DNA of 53,014 nt. Origin: Mycobacterium hubeiense (lineage in GTDB: Bacteria; Actinomycetota; Actinomycetes; Mycobacteriales; Mycobacteriaceae). This document shows positions 22,488 to 30,288 of the stretch, piece by piece (position 1 is the stretch's first letter; each line of letters begins with the position of its first letter). Where the stretch lies: NCBI RefSeq assembly GCF_002838065.1, contig NZ_PIZU01000022.1, positions 38,725 through 91,738 of the forward strand, given 5' to 3'. A program made the position numbers and the translations under genes. A model generated the notes under the pieces. It was given only the letters and a program-made list of their open reading frames with translations, was not told the DNA's origin and ran no database searches.

Positions 22488-23728
22488 GCTTTGCGAGCAC
22501 GAAAGGCCTTGTCCGCGAGCACGTCTCGTTCGCGCTCGTTGTCTGTCATCGACGCGGCGCGGTCGAATTCGGCTGCGGCCTCGTCGAGACGCCCCAACCG
22601 GGCAAGCAGTTCGCCGCGGACGCTGGGCAGCAGGTAGGACTCGTCGAGACCGTTGAGCCCGTCGACGATCTGCAGCGCCTCGGCCGGTCCGCGCGACATC
22701 GCGACGGCCACTGCGCGATTCAGCTCGACGACGGGCGACGGAGCCACCTGCAACAGCCCGTCGTACAGCGTCACAATGCGATCCCAGTCGGTGTCCGCGG
22801 CCGTCGGTGCGGTGGCATGGCATTCGGCCAACGCGGCCTGCAGTGCGTACGGTCCCCAACCGGATCCCTTGCGTTGCACGGCTTTTGCAGCGCGCTCCAA
22901 GGCGGCGACGCCACGCTGAATTTGCGCACGGTCCCATTTGGCGCGGTTCTGGTCTTCGAGCAGGATCGGTCGACCGTCGGCGTCGGTGCGCGCGGCGAAG
23001 CGCGACGACTGGAATTCCATCAACGCCACCAGCCCGTGCACTTCGGGTTCGTCGGGCACCAGCGCCGCCAGCACTCGGCCCAGCCGCAGCGCCTCCGTAC
23101 ACAGCTCGTCGCGGATCCAGCGCTGCCCGAACGAGGCGGAGTAGCCCTCGTTGTAGATCAGGTAGATCACCGCCAGCACGGCGGAGAGCCGCTGTGGGTA
23201 TTCGTCGCGCGAGGGCACCTCGAACGGCACGTTGGCCGCGGCCAGGGCCTTCTTGGCCCGGGTGATCCGCGCCGCGATCGTGGCCTTGGACGTCAGGAAT
23301 GCGCGCGCGATCTCCTCGGTGGTCAGGCCGCCGACCACGCGCAGCGTCAGCGCAATCCGGCCATCCCGCGGCAGCACGGGGTGCGCGGAGATGAAGATCA
23401 GCCGCAGCACGTCGTCGTCGATGCGGTCGGGGTCCCACGCCTCGTCCACCTGGGTCTCGAGGTCGCGGGCCAGCGCGGCGTACTTCGCGTCGAGGTTGTC
23501 CTGACGGCGCCACTGGTCGATGGCCTTGCGTTTGGCGACCGTCGTCAACCAGGCCCCGGCATTGCGCGGCACGCCCGTCGTCGGCCACTGCGTCAGCGCG
23601 TCCACGAGCGCCTCTTGGGCGAGGTCTTCGGCCAGGCCGACGTCGCCGACCACGCGCGTCAGTGTCGCGACGATCTTGGCGGCCTCCATCCGCCAGACCG
23701 CATCGACGGTCTGTTGCAGGTCGGCCAC
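22484..23728 (-). CDS. ECF RNA polymerase sigma factor with C-terminal DUF6596-type extension
   Basis: A 414-aa extracytoplasmic-function sigma factor. Residues 1-160 hold region 2 (VGDVGLAEDLAQEALVDALT, then AWLTTVAKRKAIDQWRR) and region 4 (LRVVGGLTTEEIARAFLTS, then IAARITRAKKAL). The remaining 250 residues are helical and TPR-like (IYNEGYSASFG and LNRAVAVAMSRGP), the extension found in ECF41/42-type sigma factors that control themselves without an anti-sigma factor. The GTG at 23728 is supported by GAGAAT ending 6 nt upstream. Such factors usually neighbour a YCII-domain gene, and one lies 2.7 kb away at 26474. Confidence 0.88.
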   Translation of the reverse strand: MADLQQTVDAVWRMEAAKIVATLTRVVGDVGLAEDLAQEALVDALTQWPTTGVPRNAGAWLTTVAKRKAIDQWRRQDNLDAKYAALARDLETQVDEAWDPDRIDDDVLRLIFISAHPVLPRDGRIALTLRVVGGLTTEEIARAFLTSKATIAARITRAKKALAAANVPFEVPSRDEYPQRLSAVLAVIYLIYNEGYSASFGQRWIRDELCTEALRLGRVLAALVPDEPEVHGLVALMEFQSSRFAARTDADGRPILLEDQNRAKWDRAQIQRGVAALERAAKAVQRKGSGWGPYALQAALAECHATAPTAADTDWDRIVTLYDGLLQVAPSPVVELNRAVAVAMSRGPAEALQIVDGLNGLDESYLLPSVRGELLARLGRLDEAAAEFDRAASMTDNERERDVLADKAFRARKA

Positions 23729-23797
23729 GCGCCCATTCTCACCGACACGCCGACGGCAATGCGATTGGGCGACGCATCGCGGTTGGACAGTATTGGT

Positions 23798-24007
23798 GTG
23801 GCACACCGGCTCGTCGTCGCGTACTACGCGGGCCGTCGCGCCTATCCGCACACGCGCAAGAATCCGTACGCCGGCACCGGCGACCGCACCGCCGCGCGGC
23901 TGTGGCGGTTGGGGTGGCATCGCGCCCGCGACGAATATCGGGCCATCCCGAGCGAAGCCGACCGCGTCGCTCGCCTGGCCGCCGAGATCGATGCCCTCTT
24001 GGACTGA
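23798..24007 (+). CDS. Small basic protein resembling ribosome modulation factor
   Basis: A 69-aa frame starting VAHRLVVAYYAGRRAYPHTR. The pattern AYYAGRRA, KNPYAGTGDR, then LWRLGWHRARDEY is that of the Rmf fold, a short helix, an asparagine-proline turn and a second helix that packs on rRNA. Rmf silences ribosomes in slow growth by making 100S dimers. Similarity was judged by eye. The GTG at 23798 is preferred; an ATG at 23759 would add 13 residues. It overlaps the kinase start by 17 nt and is divergent to the sigma factor, which may control it. Confidence 0.55.
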   Translation: MAHRLVVAYYAGRRAYPHTRKNPYAGTGDRTAARLWRLGWHRARDEYRAIPSEADRVARLAAEIDALLD

Positions 24008-24593
24008 ACGCGTCTCAGCATTGCTGAGCCGCAAGCGCCGGGTGATTCTCGGCATCACCGCGCCACCGGGGGCGGGCAAGACGCGGTTGGCCGTCTCGGT
24101 GGCGTCTGCATTCGATGACGCCGTTCATCTGCCGATGGACGGCTTTCACCTCGCCGATGCCGAGCTGGCGCGGCTGGGCATACTTGATCGCAAAGGGGCG
24201 ATCGACACATTCGACGGATACGGTTATGTCGCTGTGCTGCAACGGATTCAGGGCCTGCCGTCGCACACTGTGTATGCGCCGGCGTTCGACCGCGACATCG
24301 AGCAGCCGATCGCGGGGAGCATCCCCGTCGCGCCGTCGACCCGCCTAGTCGTCACCGAGGGCAACTATCTGCTCGACGGCCAGGCACCGTGGCCTCTAGT
24401 GCGAGGTCTACTGACGGAGACCTGGTTCATCGACGTCCCGCGCGACGAACGTCGTCGCCGCCTCATCGCGCGTCACATCGAGTTCGGTAAGTCACCGCAG
24501 CAGGCCGAGGCGTGGGTGCGCGAGGTCGACGACGTCAATGCCGAGCGCATCGAAAAGGCCCGCGACAAAGCCGATCTGGTGATCCCGCTCTAG
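23991..24593 (+). CDS. P-loop nucleoside/fructose kinase-like protein
   Basis: A 200-aa kinase of the uridine kinase/pantothenate kinase superfamily. The Walker A is TAPPGAGKT (about 23-31), the substrate Asp lies in LPMDGFHLADAE (about 48-59), and VVTEGNYLLDG (about 118-128) carries the Walker B-like strand. The lid arginines are in DERRRRLIARHIEFG. Homologues phosphorylate nucleosides, pantothenate or fructose, and the actual substrate is unknown. ATG 23991 sits inside the 3' end of the Rmf-like gene, so translation is probably coupled. Confidence 0.82.
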   Translation: MPSWTERVSALLSRKRRVILGITAPPGAGKTRLAVSVASAFDDAVHLPMDGFHLADAELARLGILDRKGAIDTFDGYGYVAVLQRIQGLPSHTVYAPAFDRDIEQPIAGSIPVAPSTRLVVTEGNYLLDGQAPWPLVRGLLTETWFIDVPRDERRRRLIARHIEFGKSPQQAEAWVREVDDVNAERIEKARDKADLVIPL

Positions 24594-24600
24594 ACCATAT

Positions 24601-24694
24601 GAGTGTGCGGCTACCGCGTTGAGTGTGAAGCCACTGTGCAGATCCGCGAAAAGTCCCGCAGCTAGCGCACACTCGGCGCAGCCAGTGCACACTC
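24601..24694. repeat. Nested inverted repeat of GAGTGTGC units
   Basis: The 8-mer GAGTGTGC (24601-24608) and its variant GAGTGTGA (24621-24628) lie 20 bp apart, and the complement GCACACTC occurs at 24667-24674 and 24687-24694, also 20 bp apart. Outer and inner copies can pair to form a two-step hairpin. It fills the gap between the converging kinase and fadD8 genes and probably terminates both. Confidence 0.65.
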
Positions 24695-24707
24695 CGCGAT
24701 GCCCCCC

Positions 24708-26342
24708 TCAGCCGACTGCGCGCGAAGCGCCCTCCCAGAACTGCGCGCGCACGGCCTTCTTGTCCGGCTTGCCCAGCGCCGTCACGGGCACCGAGTCGAC
24801 GACGAACACGTCCTTCGGCGCCTGCACCGAACCCTTGCGCTCCTTGACCGCGGCCTGGATTTCGGCCGTCACCTTGGCGATGGACTCCTCATCGGAAGGA
24901 ACGTCTGGCCGCAGCACCACCACCGCCGTCACCGCCTCGCCCCACTTCTCGTCGGGTGTGCCGATCACGCACACCTGTGCGACCGAAGGATGTTCGGCCA
25001 CAACGTCTTCCACTTCCCGCGGGAACACGTTGAACCCGCCGGTGACGATCATGTCCTTGGTGCGGTCGACGATGTACCAGAAGCCGTCCTCGTCCTCGCG
25101 GGCCAGATCGCCGGTGCGCAGCCACCCGTCGCGGAACGTTTCCGCCGTCGCCTCCGGTAGGTTCCAGTATCCGCCCGCCAAAAGCGGTCCGCTGACACAG
25201 ATTTCGCCGACCTCGCCCTGCGGCACCGGGTTGCCGTCGGAATCCAACAACGCGGTGCGACAGAACAGCGTCGGCCGTCCGCACGACGTCAGCCGCTTCT
25301 CGTCGTGATCGCCCTTCGCCAGGTACGTGATCACCATCGGCGCCTCGGACTGCCCGTAGTACTGGGCGAAGATCGGCCCGAACCGGTCAATCGCCTCGCG
25401 CAGCCGCACCGGGTTCATCGCCGAGGCGCCGTAGTACACCGTCTCCAGCGACGACAGGTCGCGGGTCTTCGAATCCGGATGGTCCATCAGCGCGTAGATC
25501 ATCGACGGCACAAGCATTGTCGCGGTGATGCGCCGCTCCTCGATCACCCGCAGCACCTCGGCGGGATCGAATTTGGGCAGCACGATCATCTCGCCGCCCT
25601 TGACGATCGTCGGCACGAAGAACGCCGCGCCGGCATGCGACAGCGGCGTGCACATCAAGAACCGCGGCCGCTGCGGCCATTCCCATTCGGCCAGCTGGAT
25701 CGTCGTCATCGTGGTGATCGACTGCACGGTGCCGATGACGCCCTTCGGTTTGCCCGTCGTGCCGCCGGTGTAGGTCAGCCCGCCGATGTGATCGGGCGGC
25801 AGGTCCGCGGCCACCAGCGGCCGCGGCGGATACTTGGCGGCCTCGGCGTTCAGGTCCACCGCGACACCCTCCAGCGCCGCGGGCACCGGGCCGATCGTCA
25901 GGATCTGCTTCAGCGAGGGCACCTTCTCCAGCAGCCCCAGCGCGCGCTCCACGAAGTTCGGCACCGGGTCGATGATCAGCGCGGTCACGCCCGCGTCGGC
26001 CAGCACGTACGCGTGGTCGTCCAGTGAGCCGAGAGGGTGTAGTGCGGTGCGGCGGTAGCCCTGCGTCTGCCCGGCGCCGATGATCATCAGCACCTCGGGC
26101 CGGTTCAGCGACAGCAGCCCGACGGCAGCGCCGGTGCCCGCCCCCAGCGCCTCGAACGCCTGAATGTACTGGCTGATGCGGTCGGCCAGCTGGCCGCCGG
26201 TCAACGTGGTGTCGCCGAGAAACAGCACCGGCTTGTCTTTGTTGCGCTTGAGAGCGCCGACGGTCAGGTGCCCCGAGTGGATGGGATGGCGCAGCAGCTC
26301 GCCTGACGAGCGCTCGCGCGAGGAAGCATCAGCCTGAGTCAT
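24708..26342 (-). CDS. fadD8: Acyl-CoA synthetase FadD8
   Basis: A 544-aa adenylate-forming ligase. The P-loop YTGGTTGKPKGVIG is near 197, the A5 motif YYGQSEAP near 333, and GWLRTGDLAREDEDGFWYIV then DRTKDMIVTGGFNVFP follow as the A7/A8 hinge; the catalytic lysine is in ALGKPDKKAVR. It activates a fatty or aromatic acid to its CoA ester, with the acid unknown. It matches Rv0551c in position relative to menB and menC. A TAGTCT box ends 8 nt before ATG 26342, just after the palindrome at 26394. Confidence 0.9.
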   Translation of the reverse strand: MTQADASSRERSSGELLRHPIHSGHLTVGALKRNKDKPVLFLGDTTLTGGQLADRISQYIQAFEALGAGTGAAVGLLSLNRPEVLMIIGAGQTQGYRRTALHPLGSLDDHAYVLADAGVTALIIDPVPNFVERALGLLEKVPSLKQILTIGPVPAALEGVAVDLNAEAAKYPPRPLVAADLPPDHIGGLTYTGGTTGKPKGVIGTVQSITTMTTIQLAEWEWPQRPRFLMCTPLSHAGAAFFVPTIVKGGEMIVLPKFDPAEVLRVIEERRITATMLVPSMIYALMDHPDSKTRDLSSLETVYYGASAMNPVRLREAIDRFGPIFAQYYGQSEAPMVITYLAKGDHDEKRLTSCGRPTLFCRTALLDSDGNPVPQGEVGEICVSGPLLAGGYWNLPEATAETFRDGWLRTGDLAREDEDGFWYIVDRTKDMIVTGGFNVFPREVEDVVAEHPSVAQVCVIGTPDEKWGEAVTAVVVLRPDVPSDEESIAKVTAEIQAAVKERKGSVQAPKDVFVVDSVPVTALGKPDKKAVRAQFWEGASRAVG

Positions 26343-26393
26343 AGCCCCTAAGACTAGAACGTGTTACAGAACGAGGCGCCGCGCCCCCGGAAA

Positions 26394-26458
26394 CGCCGAA
26401 ATTGCATTCCGGCAGGTCGTCTCTCGACGTTTTCCTGCCGGAACGCAATTTCGCGGCG
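26394..26458. terminator. Long imperfect hairpin between the YCII gene and fadD8
   Basis: The left arm CGCCGAAATTGCATTCCGG, extended to 26416, pairs with 26434-26458 (starting CCTGCCGGAACGCAATTTCG) with one mismatch and a two-base bulge. The loop is 17 nt. It lies 15 nt downstream of the YCII stop on the minus strand, so it probably ends that transcript. The arm sequence differs from the other palindromes. Confidence 0.7.
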
Positions 26459-26473
26459 TCTCAGCCCAGAGAC

Positions 26474-26932
26474 CTACCGCCCCGCGGCCTTGCGGGCCTG
26501 CTCGGCGATCTTCTCGGCCAGGTCGGCTCGCCACTGGATCTCCTTCTGGATCCACGGGTTGCTCGTGTCGAACTCCTCGGTGTCGGACACCCGACGCACC
26601 TCGAGCTTGACGCCGGGGCCCAGCGGGCACTTCTGCGCCCACTGCTTGGCCTCCTCCTTCGACGACACATCGAGGATCCAGAACCCATTGAACAGCTCTT
26701 TGGCCTCGGTGTACGGGCCGTCGGTGACCACCGGCGGGTCGGAGTTGAAGTCGACGACGAAGCCTTCCTCGGGTCCGGTCAGGCCCTCGCCGGCCAGCAT
26801 CACACCGGCCTTGATGAGCTCCTCGTTGTAGCGGCCCATCGACTCGATGATCTCGTTGAAATCGATGTCGGCATCCGCCATGGCCGCCTCGGCCTCGGGG
26901 GTGGACCGCATGATCAGCATGTAACGCGCCAT
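26474..26932 (-). CDS. YCII-domain protein
   Basis: A 152-aa protein beginning MARYMLIMRSTPEAEAAM, the YCII family start. The central GEGLTGPEEGFVVDFNSDPP and VTDGPYTEAKELFNGFWILD blocks are characteristic, and the C-terminus is helical. Many YCII proteins of this type are partners of ECF sigma factors with a DUF6596 extension, and the sigma gene at 22484 would be the natural match, but the two are separated by four genes. The start is fixed by a strong AGAAGGAGACAC ribosome site. The exact biochemical role of the family is unknown. Confidence 0.85.
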   Translation of the reverse strand: MARYMLIMRSTPEAEAAMADADIDFNEIIESMGRYNEELIKAGVMLAGEGLTGPEEGFVVDFNSDPPVVTDGPYTEAKELFNGFWILDVSSKEEAKQWAQKCPLGPGVKLEVRRVSDTEEFDTSNPWIQKEIQWRADLAEKIAEQARKAAGR

Positions 26933-27092
26933 TGTCGTGTCTCCTTCTGGTTGTGGAAGGGGCTCTCTATCGTGCCCTCGCAACTACGTCGAACGGCAGC
27001 CCCCCGAAATCGACACGGCCCCCGAAAATTCTTGAAACAAATCCTCATCCGCTGGCCAGAGGTGGTTTAGAGGCCGCCGCCGACAATTGATC

Positions 27093-28236
27093 ATGAAAAC
27101 TCTACGGGCTGCGGCGACGGCCGCGGCGGTGCTCGGCGCCGTGGCCGCGATGTTCCTCGTGCCGCAACTGCTGGGCCGCCCGATGACGTCCGTCGGCCCC
27201 GTCGTCGGATACGCGACGGTGCGCGGCCACGACGCCGTGATCGTCGCCTACGAGCGCACCGGCCGGGGAATGCCCTTGCCGTTCGGCATCCACGACGTCT
27301 GGCAGGAACGCGTCGCAGCGGTGTCGCTCGACACCGGCGAGCTGCTCTGGGACACCAAACTGCACGGCAGGACGTCGTGGACGCGCGGCGTGCTCGCGGT
27401 GGCCGACGGGCTGGCATACGTCGCGACCGATCTCGGGCTGACGATCGTGGCCACCGAGGACGGCGGCATCGTCGCCCGGCCGCGCGACATACTCGGCGAC
27501 GAGTACGTCGAGGCGTACCACGCCTACAACGTCGAACGCGGCTCAACGCCGTGATCGCCCTCACCACAGCCGGCGACGTCGTGCAGATCCCCCTGGGCAC
27601 GACGGACGTCGGTCCGGTCCCCGACGCGATCGCCGATGAATGGCGCAGCACGCTGATCCCCGATTCGTCCCCGACCCGCGACACCGCGTTCACGACCACA
27701 GATGTCGACCCGGCGGTGATGCCGAACAGCATGACGTTGCCCGGCGGCGGCGCGCTCACGCTGTCGCGGAACACGGGAAATCTGCTGCGGGGTTCCGACG
27801 TGCTCGCCCACGTCGACCTGACCTACCCCGAGCTGGTCTACGAAATCGTCCGCACCCCAGCGGCGTTGGCCACCCGTGACCAGCTCGAGGAAGGCACCGA
27901 CATGTTCACCAACCACCACTCGTCGGCCGTACCGCTTGGCGTCGACAATGGCGTGGTGCTGGTGAGCGGCGAGGACCCGAACCATCTCGGCACCGACGAA
28001 CTGCGGCTGTATGACGTCACCTCCGGTGACACGCTTGCTGTGGTCGGCGGCATCGATGAGATCGTGCGCGCGACGGCAACGCCGGGCGGCGACATTCTGG
28101 TTGTTGCCGCCGCGGAAGGCTCCGGCTTGGATCACGACCGGTTGATCGTGCTGCGCCGCGACGGCCGGGTGACGACGACGCACGTCGGCGACACCGATTT
28201 CTGGGGACGCCCCCCGTCACCGTCCACGCGTCTTAG
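27093..28236 (+). pseudogene. Membrane-anchored beta-propeller (PQQ-repeat-like) protein gene, frameshifted
   Basis: From ATG 27093 a signal/anchor (MKTLRAAATAAAVLGAVAAM) leads into propeller-like blades (AAVSLDTGELLWDTKLHG, then VADGLAYVATDLGLTIVATE). The frame stops at 27554 just after YHAYNVERGSTP. The missing part resumes in another frame as LNAVIALTTAGDVVQIP, which stays open through LRLYDVTSGDTLAVVGGID to the gene end. A shift of one base near 27535-27545 would join them. Near the end, a run of six C at 28210-28215 may hide a second shift: with one more C the protein would end PVTVHAS-stop at 28234-28236. Function unknown. Confidence 0.65.
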
Positions 28237-28282
28237 GTCCGAACCCGTCTCGGCGGGACGTGATCCGTGGCACGCTCGGGGG

Positions 28283-29851
28283 ATGTCTGAGCCGCCTGAA
28301 CCACGCTTCCTCGACGACCGGCTGGCGTACTGGGCCGAAACCAAACCCGACGCCGAGGCGATGACCTACCTCGACCGGACCTGGACGTGGGCGCAGTGGA
28401 ACGACCGGGTGCGCCGGCTGGCCGGGGCGCTGACGGGCTTCGGCATCAAGCGCGGCGACGTCGTTTCGTTCCTCGACAAGAACCACCCGGCGTGTGTCGA
28501 GCTGACGTTCGCGGCCGCCTCGCTCGGCGCGGCCAACGCCATCATCAACTTCCGGCTGGCCGGCGACGAACTCGACTACGTCATCAACGACTGCGGCGCC
28601 AAGGTGTTGATCGTCGGCGCCGAACTCAAACCCACGATCGACAAGATCCGTGACAAGCTCACCAACGTCGAGTACATCATCGAGGTCACCCCGGAGGGCG
28701 GTGACGACGACGAATACGAGGCGCTGTTGGCCAAGGCGACGCCGAGGGGCCGGGCCGCCGACGTCCAACCCGACGACGTCGCCATCATCATGTACTCGTC
28801 GGGAACCACCGGCCGCCCCAAAGGCGTGGAACTCACGCAGGCCAACATGATTGCGCACACCCTCAACGCCCACGAGGGCATCGAATTCGACGAGGGCGAC
28901 AAGAACATGGTGTCGATGCCGCTGTTCCACGTCGGCGGCTCGTCCTACGTCCAGTTCGGCATCCACGACGGGGTGCCCAGCGTGATGACGCGCGACGTGG
29001 ACGGCGCCGCGCTCGCGGGCGCAATCCTCAAGGGCGCCAACAGAACCTTCCTGGTTCCGGCGGTGCTGGCCAAGGTGCTGGAATCCGGCGAGGACGCGAT
29101 CAAGCTGTTCAGCGCGCTGAAGACCTACAGCTACGGCGCCTCCCCGATGCCGCTGCCGCTGCTGCGCGAGGCGCTGAAGGCGTGGCCCAACACCAATTTC
29201 ATCCAGGTCTACGGGCTCACCGAGGTGTGCGGGGTGATCAGCCATCTGATGCCCGAAGACCACCGCCAAACCGATCATCCGGAGCGGCTGACGAGCGCCG
29301 GCAGGGTCATCCCCAACGCCGAGGTGCGCGTCGTCGACCCGGACACCTTGGAAGAGATGCCGGTCGGGGAGCAGGGCGAATTGTGGTTCCGCACACCGCA
29401 ATTGATGCGCGGCTACCACAACAAACCCGAGGCGACGGCCGAGGCGATCACCGAGGACGGCTGGTTCCGCACCGGCGACATCGGCCACGTCGACTCCGAC
29501 GGCTACATCTTCGTCGAGGACCGGCTCAAGGACATGATCATCTCCGGCGGGGAGAACATCTACTCGATCGAGGTCGAGCGGGTGCTGGCCGAGCACCCGG
29601 CCGTCGCGGAGGTGGCGGTCATCGGGGTGCCCGACGACAAATGGGGCGAGGTGGTCAAAGCCGTTGTCGCACTGGAGGGCGAGGCCACTCCCGAGGAGTT
29701 GATCGCGTGGTGCCGCGAGCGGCTGGCCGGATATAAGTGCCCGAAGTCCGTGGACATCACCGAGGCGCTGCCCCGCAATCCCACCGGCAAGATCCTGAAA
29801 AAGGATCTGCGCAAACCGTTCTGGGAAGGCCGCGACCGGGCCACCGTCTAG
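28283..29851 (+). CDS. Acyl-CoA synthetase (FadD-type)
   Basis: A 522-aa adenylate-forming ligase. The P-loop MYSSGTTGRPKGVEL is near 172, YGLTEVCG (A5) near 311, and GWFRTGDIGHVDSDGYIFVE with DRLKDMIISGGENIYSIEVE make the hinge; NPTGKILKKDLR holds the catalytic lysine. It is complete and close to the standard length. Acyl specificity is unknown. ATG 28283 is preferred, with CACGCT ending 6 nt upstream. The frame is open further upstream only because it runs out of the damaged propeller gene. It has no counterpart in the tuberculosis order that I recall. Confidence 0.88.
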   Translation: MSEPPEPRFLDDRLAYWAETKPDAEAMTYLDRTWTWAQWNDRVRRLAGALTGFGIKRGDVVSFLDKNHPACVELTFAAASLGAANAIINFRLAGDELDYVINDCGAKVLIVGAELKPTIDKIRDKLTNVEYIIEVTPEGGDDDEYEALLAKATPRGRAADVQPDDVAIIMYSSGTTGRPKGVELTQANMIAHTLNAHEGIEFDEGDKNMVSMPLFHVGGSSYVQFGIHDGVPSVMTRDVDGAALAGAILKGANRTFLVPAVLAKVLESGEDAIKLFSALKTYSYGASPMPLPLLREALKAWPNTNFIQVYGLTEVCGVISHLMPEDHRQTDHPERLTSAGRVIPNAEVRVVDPDTLEEMPVGEQGELWFRTPQLMRGYHNKPEATAEAITEDGWFRTGDIGHVDSDGYIFVEDRLKDMIISGGENIYSIEVERVLAEHPAVAEVAVIGVPDDKWGEVVKAVVALEGEATPEELIAWCRERLAGYKCPKSVDITEALPRNPTGKILKKDLRKPFWEGRDRATV

Positions 29852-30288
29852 GAGACGGTCGACAGCGTCAGGTGCACGTAGACCGTCGGTGACTCCCGGC
29901 TGTCGACGGTGACTGCGCGGGAGATCGCCTCGCCGGCGGAGTTGGTATGACGCTGCCGCCAGCTGCGGACCTGCGGCGACGGCTGCAGCGCCGGTCCGGC
30001 CAACGGGCCGACGGTGTAGATCATTCCGGGCAAAGCGTCGGAATCTGGTTGCGGCTCAAGACTGGACGCCTCGACGATCTGATCCGCCCCGTCCGGTGTG
30101 GTCTTGATTGCCATGTGATACATCACGTCGGGCCCGCGGTCATGGCGCGCCTGCAACACCTCGGCGTCGGCGGGCAGGGTGATGTCGCCGAATTCCTTTG
30201 CCTGCTCCACGATTTCGGCTTGGTCTGCGGTGTCGGGGCTGCAGCCGAGCATCAGCAACGCGGCGCCGACAACCAGCAGCCGTTTCAT
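29848..30288 (-). CDS. Lipoprotein paired with the WXG-type protein
   Basis: A 146-aa lipoprotein with the signal MKRLLVVGAALLMLGC, where the lipobox is MLGC. The mature part is acidic at first (SPDTADQAEIVEQAKEFGDI) and then beta-rich, ending VTVDSRESPTVYVHLTLSTV. No known domain is evident. Its start overlaps the stop of the upstream 403-aa gene (ATGA), so the two are made together, and the pairing suggests it could bind or restrain the larger protein at the cell surface; that is inference. The stop overlaps the convergent acyl-CoA ligase stop by 4 nt. Confidence 0.7.
   Translation of the reverse strand: MKRLLVVGAALLMLGCSPDTADQAEIVEQAKEFGDITLPADAEVLQARHDRGPDVMYHMAIKTTPDGADQIVEASSLEPQPDSDALPGMIYTVGPLAGPALQPSPQVRSWRQRHTNSAGEAISRAVTVDSRESPTVYVHLTLSTVS

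Noticed and set aside
21707..23758. Long plus-strand frame leading into the Rmf-like gene
   Set aside because: It is antisense to the HAD and sigma-factor genes, and only the final 69 codons have a protein-like composition.
26933..27092. Divergent spacer between the YCII and propeller genes as a possible riboswitch
   Set aside because: No conserved riboswitch core is visible, and the gap is of ordinary size for two promoters.
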